This document shows, piece by piece, positions 26,663 to 35,526 of a stretch of 43,644 nt of DNA. The position numbers and the translations under genes are program-made. How positions within the stretch are numbered: the first letter of the stretch is position 1; every line of letters starts with the position of its first letter. The notes beneath the pieces were generated by a model. It ran no database searches and was not told where the DNA came from. It worked only from the letters and a program-made list of their open reading frames with translations. This stretch comes from Caldilineaceae bacterium (GTDB lineage: Bacteria; Chloroflexota; Anaerolineae; Caldilineales; Caldilineaceae): contig JAGRCP010000015.1 in NCBI GenBank assembly GCA_020433455.1, positions 3,565-47,208 on the forward strand, read 5' to 3'.

Positions 26663-27032
26663 GGCGGACAGTATAGCACGGAGCCGGGGACACGGGGCAA
26701 AGCAGCGGAGCGACGGGAGGACGAAGTCGGGATTCTTCACTGGGCTGTTGCCTAACGTACGCCGGCGCGTTGGCCCGTTCAGAATGACAGAGCGCCTTAC
26801 ATTGTCATTCTGAACGGATCAACGCGCCGAGAACAGGCTTCATGATGGGCCAGTGAAGAATCCAGCGTTGTCTGCTCAGTGGCTGTTCGTCGATAAGATA
26901 GTGATTGCGAGCCATTACCCGGGAGCGTCCCGCTCCGCCTAATATTCTCAATAGCAATCTTCACGCGGGGGAAGAGTTGCGGTATGATGGGGACAGGGCA
27001 ATCGTGCATTGTGTCGGAAAGGCAAGGAAAGC
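26663..27032. other. Gene-free spacer carrying a MITE-like element
   Basis: About 370 bp between divergent genes. It holds the palindromic element at 26730-26863, described separately, and the ribosome site of the Uma2 gene. I see no other feature. Confidence 0.5.
26730..26863. repeat. MITE-like nested palindrome
   Basis: Outer arms GGATTCTTCACTGG (26730-26743) and its exact complement (26850-26863) enclose a second pair, CCGTTCAGAATGACA (26775-26789) with 26803-26817, which extends outward with CGCGTTG/CAACGCG across a 2-nt mismatch. The whole is about 134 bp and non-coding. TCATTCTGAACGGA...GAAGAATCC repeats of this kind are scattered in many bacterial genomes. Confidence 0.75.
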
Positions 27033-27629
27033 ATGACAGTACGTGAACTGACTCAGCAATCCCCTGCTCGACACGTCGTGACGGTAGATTTCTTCTTGCA
27101 GATGATCGCCAGCGGCCTGTTGGATGAAGATGATCGCGTTGAACTGCTTACCGGAGAGATATTTCAAATGACTCCTATCGGACGCCGTCACGCCGCTGTG
27201 GTTAAACGCCTGCTCTATTTCTGGACAAGTCAGTCATTAGAGGATGTTCTGGTCAGCATACAGGATCCAATTCGGATCGACGCCCGATCTCTTCCTGAAC
27301 TGGATGTGGCCCTGATTCGCCGACGCGACGACTTTTATGCCAATGCCTATCCCGGGCCTGAAGATGTGTGGCTGCTTATCGAGGTAGCCGACAGTTCCTT
27401 AACCTATGACACTGAGCGTAAGTTACCGCTTTATGCTTCAGCTGCCATTCCCGAGGTTTGGATTGTCAATCTGATCGACAACTGCATCGATCGCCATCTG
27501 ACACCCAACGCTCAGGGTTATCGCCTGCGTGAGCGTTTCCTCCCCGGCGACAAGATTGCCCCCGCTCGCTTTCCTGCTGCCACGCTGGATGTGCGCGAAG
27601 CGCTGAGCTTGCCGGGCGAAGCGGCTTAG
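27033..27629 (+). CDS. Uma2-family endonuclease (DUF820)
   Basis: A 198-residue PD-(D/E)XK nuclease-fold protein of the Uma2 group, often expanded in Cyanobacteria and Chloroflexota. The active-site pattern is seen as PELDVALI, then LLIEVADSSLTYD, then ERKLPLYASAAIPEVWIVNL, giving D, E and K. The N-terminal VDDRVELLTGEIFQMTP-like segment (here EDDRVELLTGEIFQM) is diagnostic. I place the start at the ATG at 27033 (GGCAAGGAAAGC upstream) and not at the GTG 24 bases earlier. The physiological role of the family is unknown; many copies are thought to be mobile or selfish. Confidence 0.9.
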   Translation: MTVRELTQQSPARHVVTVDFFLQMIASGLLDEDDRVELLTGEIFQMTPIGRRHAAVVKRLLYFWTSQSLEDVLVSIQDPIRIDARSLPELDVALIRRRDDFYANAYPGPEDVWLLIEVADSSLTYDTERKLPLYASAAIPEVWIVNLIDNCIDRHLTPNAQGYRLRERFLPGDKIAPARFPAATLDVREALSLPGEAA

Positions 27630-27658
27630 CGTTCCATTTCTTCGCTCCGTAACTTTCC

Positions 27659-29251
27659 ATGCGTTACCTTTCTTTTCTCATCTTCACCACCGGCGCCGCG
27701 ACGCTGGGCATGGAGTTGAGCGCTTCCCGCCTGCTGGAGCCGGCTTTCGGCAACAATCAGATTCTCTGGGCCGCGCTTATCGGCCTGATTCTCCTCTACC
27801 TGGCTGTAGGCGCCTGGCTGGGCGGACGCCTTGCCGACCGTTATCCTGAACGTGGGGCGCTGGACCTGGCGGTGACGCTGGGCGCTGTGAGCATTGCCCT
27901 GATCCCCCTCCTCAGCTCGCCTGTGCTGAGCCTGGCGACCGTAGGGCTGGCCCGCTATGATGTTGGTCTACTGGCCGGCGCACTGATCGCCGTGCTGCTG
28001 CTCTTCAGCTTGCCCGCCATCTTATTGGGCATGGCCACGCCCTGGGCTATTCGCCTTACGGTGGATGATCCGGCCGATGCAGGTCGGGTGGCCGGGCGCT
28101 TTTCCGGACTGGCCACCGCAGGCGGATTGGCGGGCGCTTTTTTGCCGGTCCTCTGGCTCATCCCCGCTTACGGTACGCGCTGGAGCTTCTTCCTCCTCGC
28201 GCTGGGCGTGCTGACCGTGCAGAGCCTGGGCTGCCTGCCCCGGCGTCATCGCTGGATTCCCCTGGCGGGGCTGATTCTGGTACTGGCTATGGCGTTGCTG
28301 AGCCGGCCGGGCGCGGCGGTGCGTACGGGCCGGCAAGACCCAATCGGCGGCCGCATCATCTACGAAGACGAAAGCCGCTACAATTACATCGCCGTGCGCG
28401 AATGGACTAATGAGCGCCACCTGGAGCTGAATGACGGCGTGGGCATTCACAGCGTGTATCATCCCCAAACCCTGCTCAGCATGGGCATCTGGGACTACTT
28501 CCTCCTGGCTCCGTTCTTTCGTTCTGACCCGGAGGCCGCCGCGGCCGCGCTGGATGCAGGCGCACCGCCCATGGAAAATACGTTGCTTATCGGCCTGGCC
28601 GCGGGAACGGTGAGCGAGCTGATCACCGACGTCTACGGTCCGATTCCTATTACCGGCGTGGAGCTGGACCCCCAGATTATCGACGTAGGCCGGACCTACT
28701 TCGCCATGAACCAGCCCAATCTTACGCCTGTGGCGGCCGATGGCCGGGCCTGGCTTCGCCTGCAGCCCCATGATGAGCGTTGGGACCTCATCGCGGTGGA
28801 CGCGTATCGCCCGCCCTACATTCCTTTTCATCTGACAACCGTGGAATTTTTTACCCTGGTGCGGGAGCATCTGACGGAAGAGGGCGTGGTCGCCATCAAT
28901 GTGGGGCGCACCGACACGAATTTCGCGCTGGTGGACGCCCTGACCGCGACGCTGGAGCAGGTCTTTCCCGCGGTCTACGCAATCGACGAACCGGGTCCGC
29001 CCGCGACCTTGGCCAACACGCTTCTGATTGCCGCCCGGACGCCCGTGGAGTTGGGCCGGGTGCAAGCAACGCTGCGCGCATTGCCCCAGGCCCTGCCCGA
29101 CGACTTCCGCGCCTTCGCCCAGCGCGCCGCAGACGAGACGCGCGCCGTTGTACCACCGCCGGACGCGCCCGTCTTCACGGATGACAAAGCGCCCGTGGAG
29201 CAGGTGGTGCATGGGATTATCCTGGATTATTTAGCGGGGGCGGCGGAGTAG
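27659..29251 (+). CDS. Fused membrane/spermidine-synthase-like protein
   Basis: 530 residues. The N-terminal ~215 residues hold seven or so helices (TTGAATLGMELSASRLLEPAFG at the start names the family, cited here by position ~10-31) and the remainder is a spermidine-synthase-like Rossmann domain with LLIGLAAGTVSELI, GVELDPQIIDVGRTYF and WDLIAVDAYRPPYIPFHLTTVEFF. The aminopropyltransferase catalytic Asp region (VDAYRPPYIP) differs from true SpeE (DSSDPxGP), so polyamine synthesis is doubtful. Such fusions are common in Chloroflexota and of unknown function. It lies 2 bp from the end of convergent mutS. Confidence 0.87.
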   Translation: MRYLSFLIFTTGAATLGMELSASRLLEPAFGNNQILWAALIGLILLYLAVGAWLGGRLADRYPERGALDLAVTLGAVSIALIPLLSSPVLSLATVGLARYDVGLLAGALIAVLLLFSLPAILLGMATPWAIRLTVDDPADAGRVAGRFSGLATAGGLAGAFLPVLWLIPAYGTRWSFFLLALGVLTVQSLGCLPRRHRWIPLAGLILVLAMALLSRPGAAVRTGRQDPIGGRIIYEDESRYNYIAVREWTNERHLELNDGVGIHSVYHPQTLLSMGIWDYFLLAPFFRSDPEAAAAALDAGAPPMENTLLIGLAAGTVSELITDVYGPIPITGVELDPQIIDVGRTYFAMNQPNLTPVAADGRAWLRLQPHDERWDLIAVDAYRPPYIPFHLTTVEFFTLVREHLTEEGVVAINVGRTDTNFALVDALTATLEQVFPAVYAIDEPGPPATLANTLLIAARTPVELGRVQATLRALPQALPDDFRAFAQRAADETRAVVPPPDAPVFTDDKAPVEQVVHGIILDYLAGAAE

Positions 29252-29253
29252 GC

Positions 29254-31881
29254 CTATTCGGCCAATCTTTGCAATTCATACAGCCGGTTGAGCGCGTCCA
29301 AAGGCGTGAGGCCGTTGACGTCCAGGACGCGCAGCGCTTCCACCGCGGGATGCGTTTCGGCAAAGAGGGAGACTTGCAGCGCGGCCGGACGCCCCTTCTT
29401 GTCCGTGGCTTCAAAAAGCCGTTTGGGACCGGCCGCTCCGCTCCGCTCCAGATCCTCCAGAATCTCCTCAGCCCGATTGACCGCGGCCGGCGGCAAGCCG
29501 GCCATACGCGCCACGTGCACGCCGTAAGAACGGTCCGCTTTGCCGGGCAAAATGCGACGCAGAAAAATGACGTCCCGGCCGTCGCCGCTGTCGTCCACAG
29601 CCACATTGTAGTTGACCACGTGGGGCAGTCGCTCGGCCAGGTCAGTCAACTCGTGGTAGTGGGTGGCAAAGAGGGTCTTGGCCCGCAGTTCCGGATGGTT
29701 GTGGATGTATTCGATAACGGCCCAGGCAATCGCCAACCCGTCGTAGGTGCTGGTGCCCCGGCCAATCTCATCCAGCACCAGGAGGCTGCGCCGGGTGGCG
29801 TGATTGAGGATGTTGGCCGTCTCGATCATCTCCACCATAAACGTAGATTGCCCCCGGTGGATTTCGTCGCTGGCTCCGATGCGGGTGAAGATGCGATCCA
29901 CCACGCCGATCCGCGCCCGGTCCGCGGGCACAAAGGAGCCGATCTGGGCCATCAGGGTGATGAGCGCGGTCTGGCGCAGAAAAGTGGATTTGCCGGCCAT
30001 GTTGGGCCCGGTGAGAATGTGGATGCACGCCTCTTCCGTCAGATCCGTGTCGTTGGGGACAAACGGCTCATCGGTCAGGGTTAGCTCCACCACCGGATGG
30101 CGTCCGGCGCTGATGGCAATAGCGGAGCCGTCATCCACAACGGGGCGCACATAACGGCGCATGAGGGCGACTTCCGCCAATCCGGCAAAGACATCCAACT
30201 CGGCCAAGCCTTGGGCCAGTTGACGCAGAGCCGGGCCTTGCTCGGCTACCTGTCCGCAGAGGCGCCTGAAGAGTTCCTGCTCGATCTCCAGCCGGCGCTC
30301 GTCAGCGTTGAGGACCAGGGATTCATACTCTTTCAGCTCGGGCGTGATGTAGCGCTCGGCGTTGGTCAGGGTCTGCTTGCGGATGTACTCATCGGGAACC
30401 TTATCCTGGTGCGTCCTGGTGATCTCAATGTAATAGCCGAAAACCTTGTTGTAGCCCACCTTCAGGCTCTTGATGTCCAATCGCTCCCGCTCGGTCTGCT
30501 GGAGATTGGCGATCCAGTCCTTGGCCGAGCGGCTCTTGATCACCAGCGTGTCCAGCTCTTCATCATAACCTTCGCGGATAACGCCGGGCGTGTTGAGGGT
30601 GGCCGGCGGCTCGGGTGCGATGGCCCGCTCCAGCAGAGCCAGGACATCGGTGCAGCCCGGCAATGCGGTCATGCGGGCGGCGACGGCATTCTCCGCTTCA
30701 TCCGCCCAATCGCGTAGGGTTTTGAATTCTTGCACCTGACGCAGCGCCTCGCGAATGCCCACCAAATCCCGGGGCAGGGCGATGTTGCCCTGGGCGACCC
30801 GGTTGGTCCAGCGTTCCAGATCGCCCACGCCGCGCAGGATTTCCCGGATTTCCAGGCGCAGGCTGGTGTCGTCAAAAAGGACCTGAACCGCGTCCTGGCG
30901 CGCGTGGATCGCAGCCGTGTCCAGCAGGGGGCGACTGAGCCAGCCGCGCATGAGGCGGCTGCCCATGGGGGTGCGCGTTGCGTTGAGCACGTCCAGCAGG
31001 CTGCCCTTGGCGTCGCCGCCGCGCATGGTCGCGGTCAGCTCCAGATTGCGCCGGGTGGACTCGTCCAGCGTCATGAACTCGCTGGTCGTATAGCTTTGGA
31101 TGTGGTTGAGCTGGGTGAGCGCGGCGGGCTGCATCTCCTTGAGATAAATCAGGAGCGCGGCGGCCGCGCGCACGGCTTCCGTGCGCCCCTGAAGGCCGAA
31201 ACCGTCCAGGCTGGTCACCCGAAAGTGGCGCTTGAGCACCTCCCGCGCGGTGGACGTTTCTACCTGCCAGGCTTCCACCGTCGAGAGTAAAGGGCTGAGC
31301 GCGTCAATCAGGCCGCGCAGGGTGGATTCGCCGGGCAGCCAATCTACGTGGATCAGCTCCGACGGCTGGAGGCGACTGATCTCTTCGCCGGCGCGGCGCT
31401 CAACTTCGGCGGCCGTATCGCCTTCAATTTGGGTGGCGGCCAGTTCGCCGGTGGTGATATCGCAATAGGCCACGCCCGCGGCCGTTCCCCGGGCGTTCAT
31501 GCTCACGGCCATGAGGTAATTGTTGCGCCGCTCATCCAGCAGTCCCGGCTCGGTGACGGTCCCCCGGCTCACCACCCGCACGACTTCCCGGTCCACCAGG
31601 CCCTTGCCCGGCTCGCTCACCTGCTCGGCAATGGCGACCCGGTAGCCGGCTTCCACCAGGCGCGCGATGTAGCCGTCTACGCTGTGATAGGGCACGCCCG
31701 CCAGGGGCACGCGCTGATCGTTGCCCACGGGGCGGCTGGTCAGCACCACGTCGCACACCCGGGCGACGGTCTTGGCGTCGTCGTCAAATGTCTCGTAAAA
31801 ATCGCCCAGACGAAAGAAAAGAATCGCGTCGGCGTGCTCTTGCTTCAGCGCCAGGTATTGGCGGCGCATGGGGGTGCTCAT
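29254..31881 (-). CDS. mutS: DNA mismatch repair protein MutS
   Basis: The 875-residue mismatch recogniser. Domain I has the mismatch-reading Phe-x-Glu (FYE in FFRLGDFYETF, ~25-29). Domain II, the lever and clamp follow, and the C-terminal ATPase has Walker A GPNMAGKST, Walker B LLVLDEIGRGTSTYDG and the ATHYHEL segment. Length and order match MutS1, not MutS2, because the Smr domain is absent and the mismatch domain is present. Ends in a helix typical of the tetramerisation tail. mutL is not in the window. An enoyl-CoA hydratase gene lies 50 bp upstream on the same strand. Confidence 0.97.
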   Translation of the reverse strand: MSTPMRRQYLALKQEHADAILFFRLGDFYETFDDDAKTVARVCDVVLTSRPVGNDQRVPLAGVPYHSVDGYIARLVEAGYRVAIAEQVSEPGKGLVDREVVRVVSRGTVTEPGLLDERRNNYLMAVSMNARGTAAGVAYCDITTGELAATQIEGDTAAEVERRAGEEISRLQPSELIHVDWLPGESTLRGLIDALSPLLSTVEAWQVETSTAREVLKRHFRVTSLDGFGLQGRTEAVRAAAALLIYLKEMQPAALTQLNHIQSYTTSEFMTLDESTRRNLELTATMRGGDAKGSLLDVLNATRTPMGSRLMRGWLSRPLLDTAAIHARQDAVQVLFDDTSLRLEIREILRGVGDLERWTNRVAQGNIALPRDLVGIREALRQVQEFKTLRDWADEAENAVAARMTALPGCTDVLALLERAIAPEPPATLNTPGVIREGYDEELDTLVIKSRSAKDWIANLQQTERERLDIKSLKVGYNKVFGYYIEITRTHQDKVPDEYIRKQTLTNAERYITPELKEYESLVLNADERRLEIEQELFRRLCGQVAEQGPALRQLAQGLAELDVFAGLAEVALMRRYVRPVVDDGSAIAISAGRHPVVELTLTDEPFVPNDTDLTEEACIHILTGPNMAGKSTFLRQTALITLMAQIGSFVPADRARIGVVDRIFTRIGASDEIHRGQSTFMVEMIETANILNHATRRSLLVLDEIGRGTSTYDGLAIAWAVIEYIHNHPELRAKTLFATHYHELTDLAERLPHVVNYNVAVDDSGDGRDVIFLRRILPGKADRSYGVHVARMAGLPPAAVNRAEEILEDLERSGAAGPKRLFEATDKKGRPAALQVSLFAETHPAVEALRVLDVNGLTPLDALNRLYELQRLAE

Positions 31882-31931
31882 AAAGTCGTACTCCGGTCAT
31901 CAGGCGGGAAAGGGGATCAAATTCAGGAAAA

Positions 31932-32711
31932 TTAGCGGCCCTGCCAGACGGCCGCGCGTTTTTCAGCGAAAGCCTGCATACCCTCCTTCTGGTCTTCCGT
32001 GCCGAAGAGGAAGTAGAAAAGGGTCTTCTCATATTCCAGGCCCTCGCTCAAGCTCGTTTCGTAGGCTTTGTTGACGGCGGCCTTGGCCAACTGAACGGCC
32101 ACCGGCGCACGCGCCGCGATCTGCTGAGCCAGTTCCACCGCCTCATCTACCAACCTTTCCGGAGCCACGACGCGGCTGACCAACCCTGCGGCCAGGGCCT
32201 CCTGCGCGTTGATGCGCCGATCGTTGAGAATCATTTCCATGGCCAGGGATTTGCCCACGATGCGGGTCAGGCGTTGGGTGCCGCCCGCGCCGGGGATCAC
32301 GCCGATGTTGATTTCGGGCTGGCCGAATTTGGCCGTCTCAGCGGCGATGAGAATATCGCACATCATGGCCAACTCATTGCCCCCGCCCAGACAGTGACCC
32401 GCGACCGCGGCGATGATGGGCTTTTTGACCCGACTCAGGCGCGCCCAGCTCTCGATCATGCCCGAGTTGAGCATCTCCACCGCGCCCGCGGCAGCCATCT
32501 CCTTGATGTCCGCGCCCGCGGCAAAGGCGCGTTCGCTGCCGGTGAGGACCAGCGCGCCGATGTCGGGATCGGCGTCAAAAGCCTGGGCCGCGTCCACCAC
32601 TTCCGCCATGAGCCGGCGACTGAGCGCGTTGAGGGCATCGGGGCGGTGAAGGCGAATCAGCCCCACGCCGGGCGCGGGCCGTTCCACCAGAATATCGTGA
32701 TAATCGGTCAT
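31932..32711 (-). CDS. Enoyl-CoA hydratase/isomerase family protein
   Basis: A 259-residue crotonase-fold protein that hydrates or isomerises enoyl-CoA in beta-oxidation-like pathways. The oxyanion-hole segments are AFAAGADIKEMA (~60) and GHCLGGGNELAMMCD (~105), and the catalytic glutamates are in NELAMM and QPEINIGVIPGAGGTQRL (~130-150), both present, favouring hydratase activity. The C-terminal AEKRAAVWQGR is typical. AGGAG lies 8 nt before the ATG. No other fatty-acid genes are nearby, and the pairing with mutS does not suggest a shared pathway. Confidence 0.93.
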   Translation of the reverse strand: MTDYHDILVERPAPGVGLIRLHRPDALNALSRRLMAEVVDAAQAFDADPDIGALVLTGSERAFAAGADIKEMAAAGAVEMLNSGMIESWARLSRVKKPIIAAVAGHCLGGGNELAMMCDILIAAETAKFGQPEINIGVIPGAGGTQRLTRIVGKSLAMEMILNDRRINAQEALAAGLVSRVVAPERLVDEAVELAQQIAARAPVAVQLAKAAVNKAYETSLSEGLEYEKTLFYFLFGTEDQKEGMQAFAEKRAAVWQGR

Positions 32712-32821
32712 GGTAATCGCTCCTGGGATTTAAGATTGGGCGAGTTGATGATACTGGATACGGCTGATAAATATTATGGTGCAGCCGAGGGAGAAGATCA
32801 AAAACCGCAATGGGGCCGTTG

Positions 32822-32879
32822 CCGGGAGCGCCAAGCTCTAGCTTGGCATTGCTGTCGGACTGGAGTCCGGCGCTCCCGG
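32822..32879. repeat. Cloverleaf-like repeat (three-stem DNA)
   Basis: An 11-bp outer stem CCGGGAGCGCC (32822-32832) with GGCGCTCCCGG (32869-32879) encloses two inner hairpins: GCCAAGCT/AGCTTGGC (32830-32847, 8 bp, 2-nt loop) and GGACT/AGTCC (32857-32868, 5 bp, 2-nt loop). It lies in the crcB to enoyl-CoA hydratase spacer. The first inner stem and outer stem share GCC, so they are alternatives at the junction. Confidence 0.75.
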
Positions 32880-32923
32880 GGCCGCCGCAGCAATACGCCG
32901 CCAACTGACACGCGAATATGTAC

Positions 32924-33301
32924 CTACCATCCCAGCGCGCGCACCAGCCAGATGCCCAGCAGCGCGCAGGCCAGCCCCACGGCCGTCTCGCCGGCCAGAT
33001 TGGCAAGAGCCAGCGTCGGGCGTCCCGTTTCCAGCAGGTTGACGCTTTCCACCATGTAGGTGGAAAAGGTGGTATAGGAGCCGAGAAAGCCCGTGGCCAG
33101 CAGCAAGCGGGACTGGGAAGAAGTGAGGAAGTGCTCCATGGACATGGCCAGCAGGAAACCCAGCATCAGGCTTCCCGTCACGTTGACCAGAAAGGTGCCA
33201 TAGGGGAAGGCCCCGCCCCAGCGTGCGCCCGCCCACAGCCCCACCAAATAACGCGCATTAGCGCCTAACGCCGCACCGACGGCGATCCAGAGAAAACGCA
33301 T
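32924..33301 (-). CDS. crcB: Fluoride channel CrcB/Fluc
   Basis: A dual-topology fluoride exporter, about 125 residues from the ATG at 33301 (the frame is open 20 codons upstream but those are hydrophilic and unlike the family). Four helices and the signature segments GAALGANARYLVG, NVTGSLMLGFLLA and GFLGSYTTFSTYM are present. The F-box Phe/Asn residues and the TTFSTY selectivity segment are intact. A single copy suggests a homodimer. I looked for a fluoride riboswitch in the leader and found none. Confidence 0.95.
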   Translation of the reverse strand: MRFLWIAVGAALGANARYLVGLWAGARWGGAFPYGTFLVNVTGSLMLGFLLAMSMEHFLTSSQSRLLLATGFLGSYTTFSTYMVESVNLLETGRPTLALANLAGETAVGLACALLGIWLVRALGW

Positions 33302-33663
33302 AACTTTTCCTTCTTTTGCGCCCGCAGATAAACGGAACAGCAAGGCGGACTTAATGCTCAAACTAACGAATTCCCTACTCTTGCCATCTTACTATATGTC
33401 AGGACGATTAGCGATTGTCCCGCTGGAGTAGAGACATTTTTGCGTGGGTTCGGCCGGGAGGCTTCGCTTCTCTGCGGGTTAGCCTCTTATCCGGGATGCA
33501 TCTCTTGCCGATTTCTGGTATAGTTTTTGTAATCAATCCTTGCCAAACCTATTGCGTACTATGCTGCGCGCGTCGGCGCCCTGACACGTTACTGTAGCTT
33601 AATATCGTTGTATTCTGGCTCTTCAGGCCTCCCTGCGGTCCGTTTTCTGAAGTGCGCCCGGAT
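33302..33663. other. Gene-free spacer between crcB and the histidine kinase
   Basis: About 360 bp, divergent, AT-richer than the genes. It must hold promoters for crcB and for the nir regulatory unit. I could not find a -35/-10 pair with correct spacing, nor an FNR-like TTGAT-N4-ATCAA site. Confidence 0.4.
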
Positions 33664-35526
33664 ATGAACCGTTCAGCGGAGTTGACCACTGTGCCTATAG
33701 GGCTCCATTCCAAACTGATTCTAACCATGGGCGTCATCTTCGGCGTCGTGCTGCTCGCCATTCTCGGCAGCACATACATGGCGGAAAGCCGCTCCATCAA
33801 ACAGGCCGGCATGATGCAGGCTGAAGCGCTCAACCGCATGGCTTATGAAGCGCTCTACGCATCCATGCGCCAGGGAGGCGGGCGCATGGATAATCTGGCC
33901 GTCATCGAACGGCTGCGCGGGGAACGCTCCTTTAATTCGCTGCGCGTCATCAGCAGCGAGCCGCTTGCCGGAGAGTCCGGCGCCTTGACTGCCGGGCTTC
34001 CCCCGGATGCGCTTGACCGCCGCGCGCTGGACGGCGCGGCAGTTCAGCAGGTTTTGGCTGAAGACGGTGGCCGCGTGATCCGCTTTGCCACGCCATTAAC
34101 GGCCGAAAAGAAGTGCACCCAATGTCATGCGCTCGCGGTGGGTCAGGTCAGCGGCGCGGTCTCGACCACGATATCGCTTGCCTCGCTTGACAGCACGCTT
34201 CGGCAGCGCCGGAATTACCTTTTGCGCATCGTCGTCGGCAGCCTGCTTTTACTGGCCGCGGCGCTCTTCTTTACTGTTCAGTACATTGTGATTCGACCTT
34301 TGCAACGAATTCGCCGCGGGACGGCCGTCATCGCTGACGGCGATCTCGGCTACCGCCTGGACGTGCGTACCGGCGACGAGTTGGAATCACTGGCCGACGG
34401 CATCAACAGTATGGTGAAGCAGCTCGACGCGACCCACGCTGAGATTGTGAAGGAGCAGAGCCGCGTGCTCGCTTCCATCCAAGCTTCCCACGACGCCATC
34501 TGGATCAGCGATGCGGAACGCCGTATCGTGATGATCAATCCAGCGCTGGAACGCCTCACCGGTCTGCGCAAGGAAGAGTTGCTGGGCCGGAACTGCCAGT
34601 ACGTCATGGGCCTGGAGATGCTGAACGGAGCATCCCCCTGTGACATCTATTGCCCGTTTTTACACCCGAATGGAGACAACGGGGCTATCGAAGGCTGCAT
34701 GCCGTCCGCCGCGGGCGGCGACGTCTTTGTCAAGATCAGCTATGGCCGCATCACCGATTCGGACGGTATGCTGACCCAAGTCGTGCATATTGTCCATGAC
34801 CTGACCGAGCGGCGCGAAGTAGAACAGCTTAAGGACGAGTTCGTCTCCATGGTCTCCCACGAGCTGCGCACGCCGCTTCACCATATCAAGGGCTTCGCGA
34901 CTACCTTGCTCCAGACCGACGTGGAGTGGGACGTTGAGACCCAGCGGGATTTTCTGGGAAGCATCAACGACGAAGCTGACCGCCTTTCCCTCTACGTCAA
35001 CAAAATATTGCACCTGTCGCGCTTGGAGGCCGGCGCGCTGCCGCTGGATCGCCATTGGCATTCGGCAATCGATCTGGTCAACGGCGCGTTGGTCAAACCT
35101 ACGGTGTCTGCGGCCAGGGATCGTATCCGGGTTTGCATGGCGGATGATCTCCCACCGCTCTATGTCGACGGGCCGGAGATTGAAACTGTTTTGCTCAATC
35201 TGATCGAGAATGCGCTGAAGTACGGTGGGGCGGATTCGCCCATTACGATTACGGTCGAGTTCCGCCACGGACTCATTGCCTTCTGCGTGGCCGATGAGGG
35301 AGACGGCATTCGCGCCGAAGATCGGGAACAGATATTTGAACGGTTCGCCCGGGTAAATAATCATGTTCAACGCACATCCAGCAGCGGATTGGGCCTTGCC
35401 ATTTGCCGGCGCATCGTGGAGACCCACGGCGGCCGCATTTGGGTCGAGAGCGAGATCGGCGAAGGCAGCCGCTTCTGCTTTACCCTTTCCGCCTACGAAC
35501 GTCAACCAATCGAATTGATCATATGA
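33664..35526 (+). CDS. Membrane histidine kinase with a haem-c-type sensor domain and PAS
   Basis: About 620 residues. One helix at ~15-38, an extracytoplasmic domain (~40-185) that contains CTQCH (~151-155, a haem-c attachment motif, as in DUF3365/Tll0287-like sensors), a second helix (~188-212), HAMP (~213-265), PAS (~285-380) with a Cys-rich insert (RNCQYVMG, SPCDIYCPF, EGCMPS), HisKA (FVSMVSHELRTP, phosphoacceptor H) and HATPase (LLNLIENALKYG, ADEGDGIR, SSGLGLAI). It should sense redox state, oxygen or NO and phosphorylate the next gene's product. Starts GTG 33652, ATG 33664 and GTG 33691 (the last with GGAG 9 nt upstream) are all possible. The stop overlaps the regulator start (ATGA). 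Confidence 0.9.
   Translation: MNRSAELTTVPIGLHSKLILTMGVIFGVVLLAILGSTYMAESRSIKQAGMMQAEALNRMAYEALYASMRQGGGRMDNLAVIERLRGERSFNSLRVISSEPLAGESGALTAGLPPDALDRRALDGAAVQQVLAEDGGRVIRFATPLTAEKKCTQCHALAVGQVSGAVSTTISLASLDSTLRQRRNYLLRIVVGSLLLLAAALFFTVQYIVIRPLQRIRRGTAVIADGDLGYRLDVRTGDELESLADGINSMVKQLDATHAEIVKEQSRVLASIQASHDAIWISDAERRIVMINPALERLTGLRKEELLGRNCQYVMGLEMLNGASPCDIYCPFLHPNGDNGAIEGCMPSAAGGDVFVKISYGRITDSDGMLTQVVHIVHDLTERREVEQLKDEFVSMVSHELRTPLHHIKGFATTLLQTDVEWDVETQRDFLGSINDEADRLSLYVNKILHLSRLEAGALPLDRHWHSAIDLVNGALVKPTVSAARDRIRVCMADDLPPLYVDGPEIETVLLNLIENALKYGGADSPITITVEFRHGLIAFCVADEGDGIRAEDREQIFERFARVNNHVQRTSSSGLGLAICRRIVETHGGRIWVESEIGEGSRFCFTLSAYERQPIELII

Noticed and set aside
27659-29251. Genuine spermidine synthase (speE)
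   Set aside because: The domain is fused to membrane helices and lacks the typical SpeE catalytic segment, so polyamine synthesis is not supported.
33302-33480. Fluoride riboswitch in the crcB leader
   Set aside because: I could not find the conserved pseudoknot and GGUGAUGG-type elements on the minus strand.
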